In this document: positions 8,471 through 18,099 of the stretch, piece by piece
How positions within the stretch are numbered: the first letter of the stretch is position 1
How the letters are laid out: the number at the start of each line of letters is the position of its first letter
From: Chitinophaga filiformis
Lineage (GTDB): Bacteria > Bacteroidota > Bacteroidia > Chitinophagales > Chitinophagaceae
DNA: 64,000 bases
Direction of reading: 5' to 3'
Assembly: GCF_900102545.1 (NCBI RefSeq)
Contig: NZ_FNBN01000005.1
Span: 124,001 to 188,000 of the forward strand
Made by a program: the position numbers and the translations under genes
The notes under the pieces: model-generated
What the model was told of the DNA's origin: nothing
The model's input: only the letters and a program-made list of their open reading frames with translations
The model's database searches: none

Positions 8471-8973
8471 GCGCTCAATAGTTTTTTCAGCCGGATAGCC
8501 GTGATCTTTTCCTGTTCCTGCATGGCGATCTTTATTTCTTCATCAGGGCTATTCTTCAGGCGTTCTGTGAGAATAGACAGCATTTCAGGAGCCGACTTGC
8601 CCGTAGCGCATATAATGAAAATGTAACCGAATTTATCTTCATACAATTTATTTCCTTTTGCAAAGGCCTGGAGAATAACAGTAGATGCATCAATGGTGCC
8701 TGCCTGTTCTCTGCTGGCCCATTGTGCTGTGGCGGCAAATTTCTGTTGCAGGGAATGCAGGTCGCCTATCTTCGGATGATGACTGAAGGCTTCCCGCCAG
8801 TCCTCTTCTGTACACTCCTGCCAGTGTTTAGCGGCGACTGCCAGCAGCGTCTCTTCATCTTTTACAGGAAATTCTTTTTTCATTTTTTCAATCCATGCGG
8901 TAGCGCCACAGCAGGTGCTGAGCGTTTCATTTAATTGTTCTGGTGGTAATGCATTAAGTGCTGTCAAAGTCAT
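8467..8973 (-). CDS. uraD: OHCU decarboxylase
   Basis: A 168-residue 2-oxo-4-hydroxy-4-carboxy-5-ureidoimidazoline decarboxylase giving S-allantoin. Seen: the active-site motif FSHHPKIGD (His65/His66), the conserved REQAG block, and YEDKFGYIFIICATGKSAPEML. UraD and UraH act in sequence and their genes overlap by 4 bp. It follows the ureidoglycine aminohydrolase gene with a 13-bp gap. Confidence 0.95.
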   Translation of the reverse strand: MTLTALNALPPEQLNETLSTCCGATAWIEKMKKEFPVKDEETLLAVAAKHWQECTEEDWREAFSHHPKIGDLHSLQQKFAATAQWASREQAGTIDASTVILQAFAKGNKLYEDKFGYIFIICATGKSAPEMLSILTERLKNSPDEEIKIAMQEQEKITAIRLKKLLSA

Positions 8974-8986
8974 TGGGTGGAATTTA

Positions 8987-9733
8987 TTATAGAGTAGTGG
9001 GAAACCTGTTCACGTTTTTGTAATAGATATAAACGGCAGGTTCTTTTCCCATTGCAGTAAACCATTGCTGGCAGTAAGGAGCCATCCAGATGGCGTCTCC
9101 CTTTTTAACAGGATACCATTCCTGATCGAGCATGTAAACGCCCTGTCCTTGCAGGTATAACAGGCCATGTTCCATGATATGTGTTTCTACAAAAGGCAGG
9201 TGGCCACCGGGATCGTAGGTGAATATATTCACGGCCATATCAAAGGAGAGATCTTCCGGGAGCAGCACCTGTAAGCGCAATGCGGGATCGCCGAGAAAGG
9301 CCGGTCCGGGTACAGTGGCTGCGTCTCCGAATATCACCGATGGATGATCGTACCCCGCCAGCTTTTCATATACCTTGTGGAAGGTAACGATCTGTGTGCC
9401 TCCGCTGAATTGTTCCAGGCGGTAAGCATGCCTGGATGGGACATAGACAAACTGCCCGCCGTTCAGCACTTTTGTTTGTGTTGCCGTTTTCACTGTGCAT
9501 TGTCCGGAGATGACATAGAAAAAGATCTGTGCAGTTTCGGTATCGCCTGCAATGATACAATCCTTTTCAGCTGTGATCAGTGTTTGCCCCAGTCTGGCGC
9601 CCATCTGTTCATTGATGATGACATTCACTCTGCAATGTGTCCATCCGGGCACTACGCTGTTCACGTGTCCGTCCGGGCAGATGAGGGCATGATTTCTTTT
9701 TACTACAGATCTCGTCAATGCTGATATTTCCAT
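8987..9733 (-). CDS. allE: (S)-ureidoglycine aminohydrolase (bicupin)
   Basis: A 248-residue two-cupin enzyme converting (S)-ureidoglycine to (S)-ureidoglycolate plus ammonia. The second cupin carries the Mn-site pattern E183-x-H185-x3-H189 within FVETHIMEHG, and Gln near 222 (YCQQWF), matching the arrangement in E. coli YlbA/AllE. The first cupin (about residues 60-125) lacks a comparable metal set. A longer in-frame start at 9820 would overlap allC; ATG at 9733 follows the allC stop by 4 bp and gives the normal N-terminus. Its position directly after allantoate amidohydrolase fits the order of the pathway. Confidence 0.92.
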   Translation of the reverse strand: MEISALTRSVVKRNHALICPDGHVNSVVPGWTHCRVNVIINEQMGARLGQTLITAEKDCIIAGDTETAQIFFYVISGQCTVKTATQTKVLNGGQFVYVPSRHAYRLEQFSGGTQIVTFHKVYEKLAGYDHPSVIFGDAATVPGPAFLGDPALRLQVLLPEDLSFDMAVNIFTYDPGGHLPFVETHIMEHGLLYLQGQGVYMLDQEWYPVKKGDAIWMAPYCQQWFTAMGKEPAVYIYYKNVNRFPTTL

Positions 9734-9737
9734 ATTA

Positions 9738-10982
9738 CTACTTTTTGTATACGGCTGTAAGGCGATGAATAAAGTGATCTGATACCTGTATGGCGACAGC
9801 AATATCTGCTGCTTCCACATGTTCCTGCGGATGATGGCTGATGCCTTTGTAACATCTTACAAACAGCATGCATACCGGTGCAACAGCTGCTACTACTACC
9901 GCGTCATGTCCGGCGCCACTCACAAGCTCTTTCACATTATAACCTGCCGCTGTGATAGATTGTGCAAGCAGATGATTCAGCGCGGTATCACATTCTATCG
10001 GTTTTATTTTTTGTATAATATCCCAGTCGGCGGTAAGCTGTCTTTCTGCACAGATCTGTGAAGCCACATCTTTTAGCGAACGGCGTACTTTCTTAAGCAG
10101 CATTTTATCTGTACTTCTGATATCGAGAGAACAGGCTACTTCTCCGGGTATCACATTGCTGGCTGCATTGGCGACTTCCAGGAGACCGACGGTAGCTACC
10201 AGGTTATCATTGTATTGCAGGCCCATATTTTCTACGGCCAGTATAAATTCTGCAGCGGCGCATAGTGCATCTTTCCGCATTTCCATGGGCACCGTACCTG
10301 CATGACCTGAGCTGCCGTGAAACCTGACACGGATACGTTGTTGTCCGGCGATACCCTGTACTACAGCAACAGGCAGATTCTGATCGTACAATATCGGCCC
10401 CTGTTCAATATGGATCTCGTAATACCCCAGCCATTCTTCCGGAGGAATAGCATCGGCCGCCAATGCATCTATATTGCCACCGATGGTCTTGATGGCATCC
10501 CTGAGTGTGATTCCGGCGCTGTCGGTCTTATCGAGCAGTTTGGCGTCAAAGTGACCGGTAACGGTGGCGCTGCCGAGGTAGGTGGTATGAAAGCGTACGC
10601 CTTCTTCGTCGCTGAAGGCAATCAGTTCTATGTTGAACGGAAGGCTGATATTTTCCCGTTGAAGATGTGTAATGAGGTCCAATGCCATGGTCACGCCTAA
10701 AGGACCATCGAACTTACCGGCGTTTCTGACCGTGTCTATATGTGAGGCAATGACCAATGTGCGGGCATTGGGTGTATTGCTGTTCCATCTGCCTCTGACA
10801 TTGCCGATATTGTCTATCCTTGCCTGCAAACCGGCTTCCTGCATCCACGACAGCACTTTACTGCAACCGCTGATGAAGGCGGATGAACCGAATGTACGGG
10901 TCACGCAATGCGTATCTTCACTGATGCATGCCAGTTCGTGGATCCTGGCTAACACTGCGTTTGCTCTTTGTAGATAATCCAT
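9738..10982 (-). CDS. allC: Allantoate amidohydrolase (M20 family)
   Basis: A 414-residue metal-dependent amidase of the M20 / N-carbamoyl-amino-acid hydrolase family. Metal-ligand blocks are visible: ASHIDTVRNAGKFDGPLGV (His, Asp), FSDEEGVRF (Glu-Glu), HIEQGPILYDQ (His) and SGAGHDAVV. It hydrolyses allantoate to ureidoglycine, CO2 and ammonia; the neighbouring ureidoglycine aminohydrolase supports this over hydantoin-type substrates. A TTG three codons upstream (10991) is open, but ATG at 10982 is preferred. The gap to allB is 161 bp and holds a REP-like element. Confidence 0.93.
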   Translation of the reverse strand: MDYLQRANAVLARIHELACISEDTHCVTRTFGSSAFISGCSKVLSWMQEAGLQARIDNIGNVRGRWNSNTPNARTLVIASHIDTVRNAGKFDGPLGVTMALDLITHLQRENISLPFNIELIAFSDEEGVRFHTTYLGSATVTGHFDAKLLDKTDSAGITLRDAIKTIGGNIDALAADAIPPEEWLGYYEIHIEQGPILYDQNLPVAVVQGIAGQQRIRVRFHGSSGHAGTVPMEMRKDALCAAAEFILAVENMGLQYNDNLVATVGLLEVANAASNVIPGEVACSLDIRSTDKMLLKKVRRSLKDVASQICAERQLTADWDIIQKIKPIECDTALNHLLAQSITAAGYNVKELVSGAGHDAVVVAAVAPVCMLFVRCYKGISHHPQEHVEAADIAVAIQVSDHFIHRLTAVYKK

Positions 10983-11004
10983 GTCAGACAATTAGGATTA
11001 AAGA

Positions 11005-11125
11005 CTCAAATATCGCTTGGGTCGACTCCGTTAGGAATCGTTTGTTTGTAGCCTCGGGTTTTTAATCCGGGGAATACAAGCCCGGGGCGTAAATATTGGT
11101 GCTGCGGCGTTTAATCTACGGATTC
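11005..11125. repeat. Degenerate REP-like palindromic element between allB and allC
   Basis: The segment has the same layout as the pair at 21141-21275: a short GACTCCGTTAGGAATC-type hairpin, then TTTGTTTGTAGCC, then a C/G-rich stem (CGGGTTTTTAATCCG), followed by further CCGGGG and ATTCAATCCGGGCG remnants. It fills the gap between two genes of one likely operon. Confidence 0.6.
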
Positions 11126-11143
11126 AATCCGGGCGTATGTATT

Positions 11144-12475
11144 TCAATATCGTTTTCCCTGATGAAGGGATATGAAATTCCCCTGGTCAAATACCTTTTT
11201 GCCGCGTATATACGTTTGTTCTACCACACCATAAAGCGTTTCATTAACATATGGTGTTAGTTTATGTTTATGATACAAATCTTCAGCGTTCACCGTGAAT
11301 GACCGTTCCGGGTCCCATACCACAAAGTCTGCATCATATCCGGCCGCTACTTTTCCTTTCCTGTCTTGTACACCAGCCAGTATAGCGGGCTTTTCACACA
11401 GCCATTGCGCGATCTGTGGTAGTGTTACATCCCGGCTACGGCCTGCTGTCCATAATGCGGGCAGTGCGAGTTGCAGGGAGGAGATGCCGCCCCAGGCTTT
11501 GGTAAAATCACCGGTCTCCAGTTCTTTTAACTCGGGTGGGGAAGGGGAGTGGTCTGTCGCGACAAAGTCTATTACACCTGCTTTCAATGCATCCCATAAC
11601 TGCTGATTGTTTTCCCTTTCCCGGATAGGAGGAGCGCATTTGAAACTGGTATTACCGTCTGGTACTTCCTCTCCATTAAAATACAAATAATGCTGGGCAG
11701 TTTCAACAGTTAATGGCAATCCTTTTTCCTTCGCTGCCACTATTTGTTCAATTGCATCGGCTGCAGAAAGATGTACAATGTGTACGCGGCAGCTATATTT
11801 TTCGCAGAGGCGGATCATCAGGTCTATAGCAGCCTGTTCCCATGCCTGCGGCCGGGAGGCCATATACTGCCGGTGGGAACGTTTGTTCTCCTGTACAGGT
11901 GGATGCTGGCCTTCTGCCATCAGTTCACAATGCACCAGCAATGGCAGGTTATGCCTGGCAATGATGGGCATCACTTTATCCAGGTCAGCGGCTGTAACAT
12001 TCGGAAATTCATCAATGCCTGAATGTACCAGGAAGGCCTTAAAGCCCCGGACACCTTTATCGATCAGTGGTTCAATCTCATTGTCATTACCCCGAATAAT
12101 ACCACCCCAGAAACCGCAGTCAGCATGTAGCTGAGGTGCAGCAGCCTGTATCTTCTGCTCCAATGCCTGTACGGTAGTAGTGACAGGTGAAGAATTCAAT
12201 GGCATGTCTACCAGCGTGGTAATACCGCCTGCAATGGCAGCCCGTGTGGCGGTGTCAAAGCCTTCCCAGTCTGTTCTGCCCGGTTCGTTAATATGTACAT
12301 GAGGATCAGTGATACCGGGCATTAACACCTTATCGCCAATATCAACGATGTTAAAGGCGCCCTCAGGGAGATGGGCCTGAATAGCGTGTATCCTGCCGTC
12401 TTTGACGAGTACTGCTGCCTGTTGTAAACCATCAGGAGTGAGTATATTATTTCCTTTTATAATGAGGTCATACAT
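11144..12475 (-). CDS. allB: Allantoinase
   Basis: A 443-residue cyclic amidohydrolase that opens allantoin to allantoate. Amidohydrolase binuclear-metal ligands are present in order: DPHVHINEPGRTDWEGF, the carbamylated-Lys block GFKAFLVHSG, LLVHCELM, VHIVHLSAAD, and VATDHSPSP. The Glu-Pro-Gly-Arg-Thr-Asp-Trp-Glu-Gly-Phe string after HVH is typical of AllB rather than dihydroorotase or dihydropyrimidinase. Divergent from urate oxidase with 77 bp between the two starts. Confidence 0.96.
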   Translation of the reverse strand: MYDLIIKGNNILTPDGLQQAAVLVKDGRIHAIQAHLPEGAFNIVDIGDKVLMPGITDPHVHINEPGRTDWEGFDTATRAAIAGGITTLVDMPLNSSPVTTTVQALEQKIQAAAPQLHADCGFWGGIIRGNDNEIEPLIDKGVRGFKAFLVHSGIDEFPNVTAADLDKVMPIIARHNLPLLVHCELMAEGQHPPVQENKRSHRQYMASRPQAWEQAAIDLMIRLCEKYSCRVHIVHLSAADAIEQIVAAKEKGLPLTVETAQHYLYFNGEEVPDGNTSFKCAPPIRERENNQQLWDALKAGVIDFVATDHSPSPPELKELETGDFTKAWGGISSLQLALPALWTAGRSRDVTLPQIAQWLCEKPAILAGVQDRKGKVAAGYDADFVVWDPERSFTVNAEDLYHKHKLTPYVNETLYGVVEQTYIRGKKVFDQGNFISLHQGKRY

Positions 12476-12552
12476 ATCGTGGGGTTGTAAGTAAAAGTAG
12501 GCAATTAATTCTTTATATTAGGGTATGTTATCATCAAATAAAATGCCCCATT

Positions 12553-13398
12553 ATGAAAATCAAACTTGGAGAAAACAGCTATGGAAAGAATGCGGTACAA
12601 TTGTCAAAGATCATCCGCCATCCTGCTTATCACGAATTCAGACAGGTAACTGTGAATGTATCGCTGAAGGGAGATTTTGAGGAGGCGCATACAACAGGTG
12701 ATAACAGTAAAATCCTCCCAACAGATACGCAGAAAAATACCGTGTATGCCCTGGCGAAAGATCATTTTAAGACTTCCATAGAAGACTTTGCCATATACCT
12801 GGCGGATTACTTTGTAAGGACCCAGGCCCAGGTAGCAACATCCACTATTGAAATAACAGAACACGCGTACCAGCGTATGCAGTTTGATGGGGTGGAACAT
12901 CCGCATGCCTATATCAGCGGAGGATCGGAGAAACGGACCACCCGGGTGACGAAAACTGCTACTAATGTTAGTGTGCAGTCTGGTATTACAGATCTGCTGA
13001 TCCTGAAAACGACAGATTCCGGTTTTGAAAAATATATCAAAGACAAGTACACGACATTGAAGGAGACGGCCGACCGCATCCTGGCAACAAAGTGTGAAAT
13101 AACCTGGACCTATGGTAAACTGCCTGCTGACTATACCGCACAGTTCAACAGCATACGCGGGTTGTTGCTGCAGACATTTGCAGGACATAAAAGCCTTTCC
13201 GTACAGCAGACTTTGTATGCAATGGGCAAGGCTGTATTGGAAACATATGCAGGGATCAGCGAGATTCATCTGCAAATGCCCAACAAACATCATATACCCT
13301 TCAACCTGGAACAGTTTGATATACAGAACCAGAATGAGATCTTCATTGCTACTGACGAACCTTATGGACTGATCACCGCAACAGTGACACGTGAGTAG
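12553..13398 (+). CDS. uox: Cofactor-independent urate oxidase (uricase)
   Basis: A 281-residue tunnel-fold urate hydroxylase converting urate, O2 and water to 5-hydroxyisourate and H2O2. Seen: Lys12 in ENSYGKNAVQ, Thr57-Asp58 in LPTDTQKNTVYALAK (Lys-Thr catalytic pair; Thr57 has the same number as in the Aspergillus enzyme), and the C-terminal substrate blocks LQMPNKHHIPFNL and ATDEPYGLI. It is the only plus-strand gene of the purine cluster, facing away from allB and converging on xdhC. A soluble cofactor-free uricase differs from the FAD-dependent HpxO alternative. Confidence 0.96.
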   Translation: MKIKLGENSYGKNAVQLSKIIRHPAYHEFRQVTVNVSLKGDFEEAHTTGDNSKILPTDTQKNTVYALAKDHFKTSIEDFAIYLADYFVRTQAQVATSTIEITEHAYQRMQFDGVEHPHAYISGGSEKRTTRVTKTATNVSVQSGITDLLILKTTDSGFEKYIKDKYTTLKETADRILATKCEITWTYGKLPADYTAQFNSIRGLLLQTFAGHKSLSVQQTLYAMGKAVLETYAGISEIHLQMPNKHHIPFNLEQFDIQNQNEIFIATDEPYGLITATVTRE

Positions 13399-13415
13399 CC
13401 TTCTTAGCTGCGCAG

Positions 13416-14396
13416 CTAATGCAGTACCGGAATGCTATGTCGTACTTTTATTATCTCTGCTGCAATGGCAACAGCAATTTCTGCAGGCGTCTGACTACTG
13501 ATATTCATTCCCACCGGTGCATGTATCCCGTTTAGCAATGTGTCGCTAATCCCTTCTGCCCTGTATGTCTCAAACATCTTTTCAATTTTAGTGGCGCTGC
13601 CCAATATTCCGCAGTACCTGAACGATTTATGTAACAGTGCTCTCAGTGCAATATCATCCGTCCGGTAACCAACAGTCATAATCACCACATAATGATTATC
13701 TCCCGGAGGGATCATTACTTTCAGCTGACTATAATCCCGCACAAGGGTCTTTTCATGCGCTGAAGTGTTTTGCGCCAGCGTATGGACCTGCGGACGATCT
13801 TCAAAGACGTGCACGTAGAAGTCCAGTTTCTCCATGATGTCAGATAGTGCCAGTGCACAGTGTCCGCCGCCAATGATATACAGGAAATCCCGGTATCCGA
13901 TCTTCTCCCTGTATTCCCAGTCCAGTTCTGACTGCATGGTGTAATAATGGTCCGGCTCACCATGTATCTCGGTTGTAAAGTGCAGGCCCAGCGGAGACAA
14001 TTGCAGGATACCCTGCTGGTTTTGAGAAAGACAGGCAATGATCTTATTGACAGGCGTAATGCTTTCGGGCAGCAATTTATACAGTAGAATGGTCTGATCG
14101 CCGGAGCAGATCATACCACTCTGATGCCTGGCAGCTTCTTTGTCGTGGAATTGCTGGTGAATGGAGTAGGACGTTGCGAAATGCCCCAGTTGCTCCTTGG
14201 CCATTTCCACAAACTTGTGTTCCATGATGCCTCCTCCGATGGAGCCTTCTATAACCCCGGCCTGGTTGACGGCCATAAAGAAGCCTTGTCTGCCCGGACT
14301 GCTGCCATGACTGTCCAGTACATAGAGCAGCATAACAGGTATATTCTGCCGCAGGCTTTTACAGATTAATTCCCAGGTGGCTAACTGTTTCTTCAT
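13416..14396 (-). CDS. xdhC: XdhC family molybdenum-cofactor insertion/sulfuration protein
   Basis: A 326-residue XdhC-type maturation factor that binds molybdenum cofactor and helps insert its sulfurated form into xanthine dehydrogenase. Seen: N-terminal XdhC_CoxI domain (SHGSSPGRQGFFMAV, GSIGGGIMEHKFVEMA), a C-terminal Rossmann segment YIIGGGHCALALSDIM, and the terminal block HAPVGMNISSQTPAEIAVAIAAEII. Its start overlaps the end of xdhB by 38 bp, so it is translated as part of the xdh operon, which runs xdhA, xdhB, xdhC. It converges on urate oxidase (gap 17 bp). Confidence 0.94.
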   Translation of the reverse strand: MKKQLATWELICKSLRQNIPVMLLYVLDSHGSSPGRQGFFMAVNQAGVIEGSIGGGIMEHKFVEMAKEQLGHFATSYSIHQQFHDKEAARHQSGMICSGDQTILLYKLLPESITPVNKIIACLSQNQQGILQLSPLGLHFTTEIHGEPDHYYTMQSELDWEYREKIGYRDFLYIIGGGHCALALSDIMEKLDFYVHVFEDRPQVHTLAQNTSAHEKTLVRDYSQLKVMIPPGDNHYVVIMTVGYRTDDIALRALLHKSFRYCGILGSATKIEKMFETYRAEGISDTLLNGIHAPVGMNISSQTPAEIAVAIAAEIIKVRHSIPVLH

Positions 14397-16665
14397 GCTG
14401 ATTAGTTTCCTGATTAGTTTTTGAATATAGCGCCATCAACACTTTTTCCGGTGTCATAGGTGTACTGAAAGGGATATCAGCGTTGGGGTGGAATGCCCGT
14501 ATTGCATTGCTGAGTGCAAACCAGGCACCTATGCCGTACATCAGCGGTGGTTCTCCCACTGCTTTGGACCGGAAGATGGCCAGGTTGTCGTCATTGGTTT
14601 GTAATGCGTCTATCGCAATGGTTTTCGGAACGGAATAAATATCCGGCACCTTGTAGGTGGATAAGGCATTGGAACGTAACCTGCCATCTCTATCGTAAAC
14701 TACTTCCTCCATCGTCATCCAGCCGATGCCCTGTACAATACCGCCTTCTATTTGTCCGCGGTCAATGTCTGTATTCATACTGTTCCCGAAATCATGGACT
14801 ACCTGTACGGTATCGATGGTGTAAGTACCCCGCAGACAATCTACTGTTACTTCCAGGATAGCCGTACCATACACGTGATAAGCGAAGGGATGACCTTTCT
14901 CTTTTACATCATCAAAGTGTATTTCAGGTGTTTTGTAATGTGCATGTTCGGAAAGACTTACTCTTTGCCGGAAGGCAGTGTTAATCAGCTGCTGCCAGTC
15001 CCAGGAGGAAGGCGAGCCTTTCACCAGTACCTGTTCATTCACAATTGAAATATCTTCCGGTGTTGTTTGTAGTCCTTCGGCTGCTACGCGTTTCAGGCGT
15101 TCCAGGATAGCGGTACAGGCCATTAGGGTGGCTTTCCCGTTCAGGTCAGCGGTAGCGCTGGCTGCAGAAGGGGAGGTATTGGCGATGGTGTAGGTACTGG
15201 TATGATTGAGCTTTATTCTTTCAGGTGCAATAGCAAATGTTTGTGTTGCCACCTGTAATATCTTGGTGTTCACGCCCTGTCCCATTTCTACCGCACCTGT
15301 AGTGATGCCAACACTGCCATCGGAGTAGACGTGCACCAGTGAGCGGGCATTATTCATCATGGTATTGGTGAAAGAAATGCCGAAGCAGATGGGCATGAAT
15401 GCAAGGCCTTTCTTATACAGTTTATTAGCGGCATTGAAGCTGTTGACAGCCTTGTGGAGATCGTCGGCGTTGTACAGTGTTACTGCTTTTTCCCAGCAGG
15501 TCAGTGCTTCACTTTTGGCGATTTGTCCGTAAGGAAATTCCTGTCCTGTTTGAATGAGGTTTTTTTTCTGGATGATGGATGCATCTACCTGTAAGCCTTG
15601 TGCCGCTTTTGCGATAGCTGCCTCTATGACAAACATTCCCTGCGGACCACCGAAGCCTCTGAAGGCGGTATTCGGGGGCAGGTTTGTGCGGCAGCTCCAG
15701 CCGGTTGCTTTTACATGCGGAATAAAGTATGAATTGGTGCAGTGGAATAATGTTCTGGCCAGTACTGCAGTGGAAAGATCAGCAGCAGCGCCGGCATTCT
15801 GGAAGAAGGATGCCTCGTAGGCGATAATCTTATAATCATCATCCAGTCCTATTTTAAAGTCGGCCGCATAAGGATGCCGTTTGCCTGTCATGGCCATGTC
15901 TTCCATCCTGTGCAGGGCATATTTGACGGGCCTTTTCAGCAGCCAGGCAGCCAGTGAACAAAGGGCAGCCCAGGTATTTGCCTGATCTTCCTTGCCACCA
16001 AAACCGCCTCCCAGGCGGGTAACGATGACTTCAAAGCGATGCATAGGTTGTCCGAGTACAGAAGTTACCGCCCGTTGTACCGCCGCCGGACCCTGTGTGG
16101 AGGAGTAGATACGCAGGCTGTTATTCTCCTGTGGAATGACGTAGGCGCCCTGTGTTTCTATGTACAGGTGTTCCTGTCCGTTGATATCCACACTGCCTTC
16201 AAAGAAATGTGTACACTGTCGCCATGCATTGTCTATATCGCCCAGTGTGAAGGTGCGGGGAGGAATAATGAGCTCTCCTTTGGCCTGTGCCTCCCTGGGA
16301 TCGGTAATAACAGGTAATGGATCGATCTTGACCCTGATCTTCTTTACGGCGGCCCTGGCGGCCTCCCGGGTATGTGCCACAACAAAAGCTACGGGCATTC
16401 CGCAGAAGTGAACATGATGATCTGCCAGCAGGGGTTCATCTTTGATAACGCCGCCTATTTCGTTCTGTCCGGGGATATCTGCTGCGGTGAATATGCGCAC
16501 TACACCCGGCATTTGCAGGGCGTCTTCCAGTATCAATTCCCTGATGGCGCCATGTGCTACGGGTGAGCCATACGCTGCTCCGAACAAGGTGCCGTTGATG
16601 ACCGGCACATCGTCCAGGTACACAGAAGTACCGCTGACATGGGTGTTGGAATCAATATTTTTCAT
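14359..16665 (-). CDS. xdhB: Xanthine dehydrogenase molybdopterin-binding subunit
   Basis: The 768-residue large subunit that binds the Mo cofactor and oxidises hypoxanthine/xanthine to urate. Seen: N-terminal Ald_Xan_dh domain (residues about 5-110), VTRLGGGFGGKEDQ, NTAFRGFGGPQGMFVIEAA (substrate Arg), GAVEMGQGVNTKILQVATQTF, and the C-terminal SKAVGEPPLMYGIGA holding the catalytic base Glu. All hallmark residues of the XDH family are present, so it should be active if Mo cofactor is made elsewhere in the genome. Only 7 bp separate it from xdhA. Confidence 0.96.
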   Translation of the reverse strand: MKNIDSNTHVSGTSVYLDDVPVINGTLFGAAYGSPVAHGAIRELILEDALQMPGVVRIFTAADIPGQNEIGGVIKDEPLLADHHVHFCGMPVAFVVAHTREAARAAVKKIRVKIDPLPVITDPREAQAKGELIIPPRTFTLGDIDNAWRQCTHFFEGSVDINGQEHLYIETQGAYVIPQENNSLRIYSSTQGPAAVQRAVTSVLGQPMHRFEVIVTRLGGGFGGKEDQANTWAALCSLAAWLLKRPVKYALHRMEDMAMTGKRHPYAADFKIGLDDDYKIIAYEASFFQNAGAAADLSTAVLARTLFHCTNSYFIPHVKATGWSCRTNLPPNTAFRGFGGPQGMFVIEAAIAKAAQGLQVDASIIQKKNLIQTGQEFPYGQIAKSEALTCWEKAVTLYNADDLHKAVNSFNAANKLYKKGLAFMPICFGISFTNTMMNNARSLVHVYSDGSVGITTGAVEMGQGVNTKILQVATQTFAIAPERIKLNHTSTYTIANTSPSAASATADLNGKATLMACTAILERLKRVAAEGLQTTPEDISIVNEQVLVKGSPSSWDWQQLINTAFRQRVSLSEHAHYKTPEIHFDDVKEKGHPFAYHVYGTAILEVTVDCLRGTYTIDTVQVVHDFGNSMNTDIDRGQIEGGIVQGIGWMTMEEVVYDRDGRLRSNALSTYKVPDIYSVPKTIAIDALQTNDDNLAIFRSKAVGEPPLMYGIGAWFALSNAIRAFHPNADIPFSTPMTPEKVLMALYSKTNQETNQHEETVSHLGINL

Positions 16666-16672
16666 AGCACGT

Positions 16673-18097
16673 TTATAATAACAGTTCCACCTGCAGCGAA
16701 GGGAACAGGGTGATGAAATGTGCTTTTATCAGTTGTTCCAGCAATAAGCGCTTATACACTGCTGTACCTCTGGCATCACTGATAGGCGTGATCTCTGACT
16801 GTGCAATGGCACAGGCCACTTTTACCACGGCCCCGCTGGGCGCCTTTCCTGTCAGGAAGGCGGCCGTATCGGGGAGTAATGTTGGTACTGGTCCCACGCC
16901 GCCTGCTGAGATACGAACTGTTCCGATCAGGTTTTCCTTCATGGTGATGCAGATCGCCGTATTCACACTGGCGATATCCAGGTGGGTACGTTTGCTCACC
17001 TTTTCAAAATGGAAACCGGTACTGGTATCGGGCAGGTCAAACCAGCAGCGTGTCATATATTCCTCCTGACGTTTATCCAGTTGTTTGTAGCCTTTATACA
17101 ATTCACGTAGCGGTAATGTTCGGATAGTGGTACCGTCGCTCAGCTCAATAGTGGTATCCAGGGCGAGGAAAAAGATGGTCAGGTCTCCGATAGGGGAGGC
17201 GTTGATAAAATTTCCGGCAATGGTGGCCATATTGCGGATAGGAGTGGAAGAGATCAGGCTGACATAACTTTCCAATGCAGGAAAGTAGGTCTGCATAATG
17301 GGAGATGCCAACAGATCATTGACGGTACAGGCCGCGCCGACCACACAGCGGTTGTCTTCTTTGGTGATGCCTTTCAGCATTTCCTGTCCGAACATGAAGC
17401 GGAGGGGTTGTTCCTGTATTTCCTCCGGTTGTTGCACATAAAGATCGGTTCCGCCACCTATAAAGCGGGGTACCATTCCTGAAGGAGGTGTCAATTCCCC
17501 GTTTAGGGACAAAAGAAGGCGTTTAAGGCGCTCTTTTATGCCTGAGAAGTATGCAGGAAGAATTTGCTGTTCAGCGGCAAATTGGGCCGGTTCCTCGTCA
17601 TTTCGGCCTGCCAGTTGTTTGGCAACGGCGGCGGCGGCTCTTTCGATGGATTTATACCCGGTACAACGGCAGATGTTACCATCGACAGCGGTAATCGCAT
17701 TTTCAGGGGTGGGAGCCTGCCTGCTGAGGCAGAATCCGGCCAGGGACATCACAAAACCGGGCGTGCAGAAACCACATTGGGTAGCGGCATTGTCTACCAT
17801 AGCCTGCTGTATGGTGTTGAGCGCCGGCAGCATATTGATGCCTTCAATTGTCACGATATGTTTGCCATGGGCATTGCCTAAAGGCATCAGGCAGGAGGTA
17901 AAGGAGCGGTAGGTCAGCACACCATGCCGGAGCTCGCCTGCGAGGATGGTGCAGGCGCCGCAGTCACCCTCATTGCAACCAGTTTTTGTGCCGGTCAGGT
18001 GCTGATGGTAACGGATAAAATCCAACAGCGGCATACCAGGTGGGAGGGTGGTACCAACATCTTCATTATTCAGAATAAACTTCAGCACGGGTAACAA
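16673..18097 (-). CDS. xdhA: Xanthine dehydrogenase small subunit (2Fe-2S and FAD)
   Basis: A 474-residue fused iron-sulfur/flavin subunit. First [2Fe-2S] cluster: Cys41, Cys46, Cys49 in GCNEGDCGACTIL. Second cluster: CGFCTPGF and CRCTGYK near residues 115-150. The FAD domain follows from about residue 205 (FIGGGTDLYVQQPEE, TIAGNFINASPIGDL), with a CO-dehydrogenase-flavoprotein C-terminal domain. It passes electrons from the Mo site to NAD+. The start is odd: no ATG lies near the N-terminus; TTG at 18097 or GTG at 18088 (giving MLKFILNNEDV) must serve, and the frame stays open upstream into a decayed GH13 gene remnant. Confidence 0.93.
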   Translation of the reverse strand: MLPVLKFILNNEDVGTTLPPGMPLLDFIRYHQHLTGTKTGCNEGDCGACTILAGELRHGVLTYRSFTSCLMPLGNAHGKHIVTIEGINMLPALNTIQQAMVDNAATQCGFCTPGFVMSLAGFCLSRQAPTPENAITAVDGNICRCTGYKSIERAAAAVAKQLAGRNDEEPAQFAAEQQILPAYFSGIKERLKRLLLSLNGELTPPSGMVPRFIGGGTDLYVQQPEEIQEQPLRFMFGQEMLKGITKEDNRCVVGAACTVNDLLASPIMQTYFPALESYVSLISSTPIRNMATIAGNFINASPIGDLTIFFLALDTTIELSDGTTIRTLPLRELYKGYKQLDKRQEEYMTRCWFDLPDTSTGFHFEKVSKRTHLDIASVNTAICITMKENLIGTVRISAGGVGPVPTLLPDTAAFLTGKAPSGAVVKVACAIAQSEITPISDARGTAVYKRLLLEQLIKAHFITLFPSLQVELLL

Positions 18098-18099
18098 TT

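Noticed and set aside
12604..13293. 229-codon minus-strand open frame opposite urate oxidase
   Set aside because: Uricase is certain on the plus strand; the antisense translation is Cys-rich and without family features.
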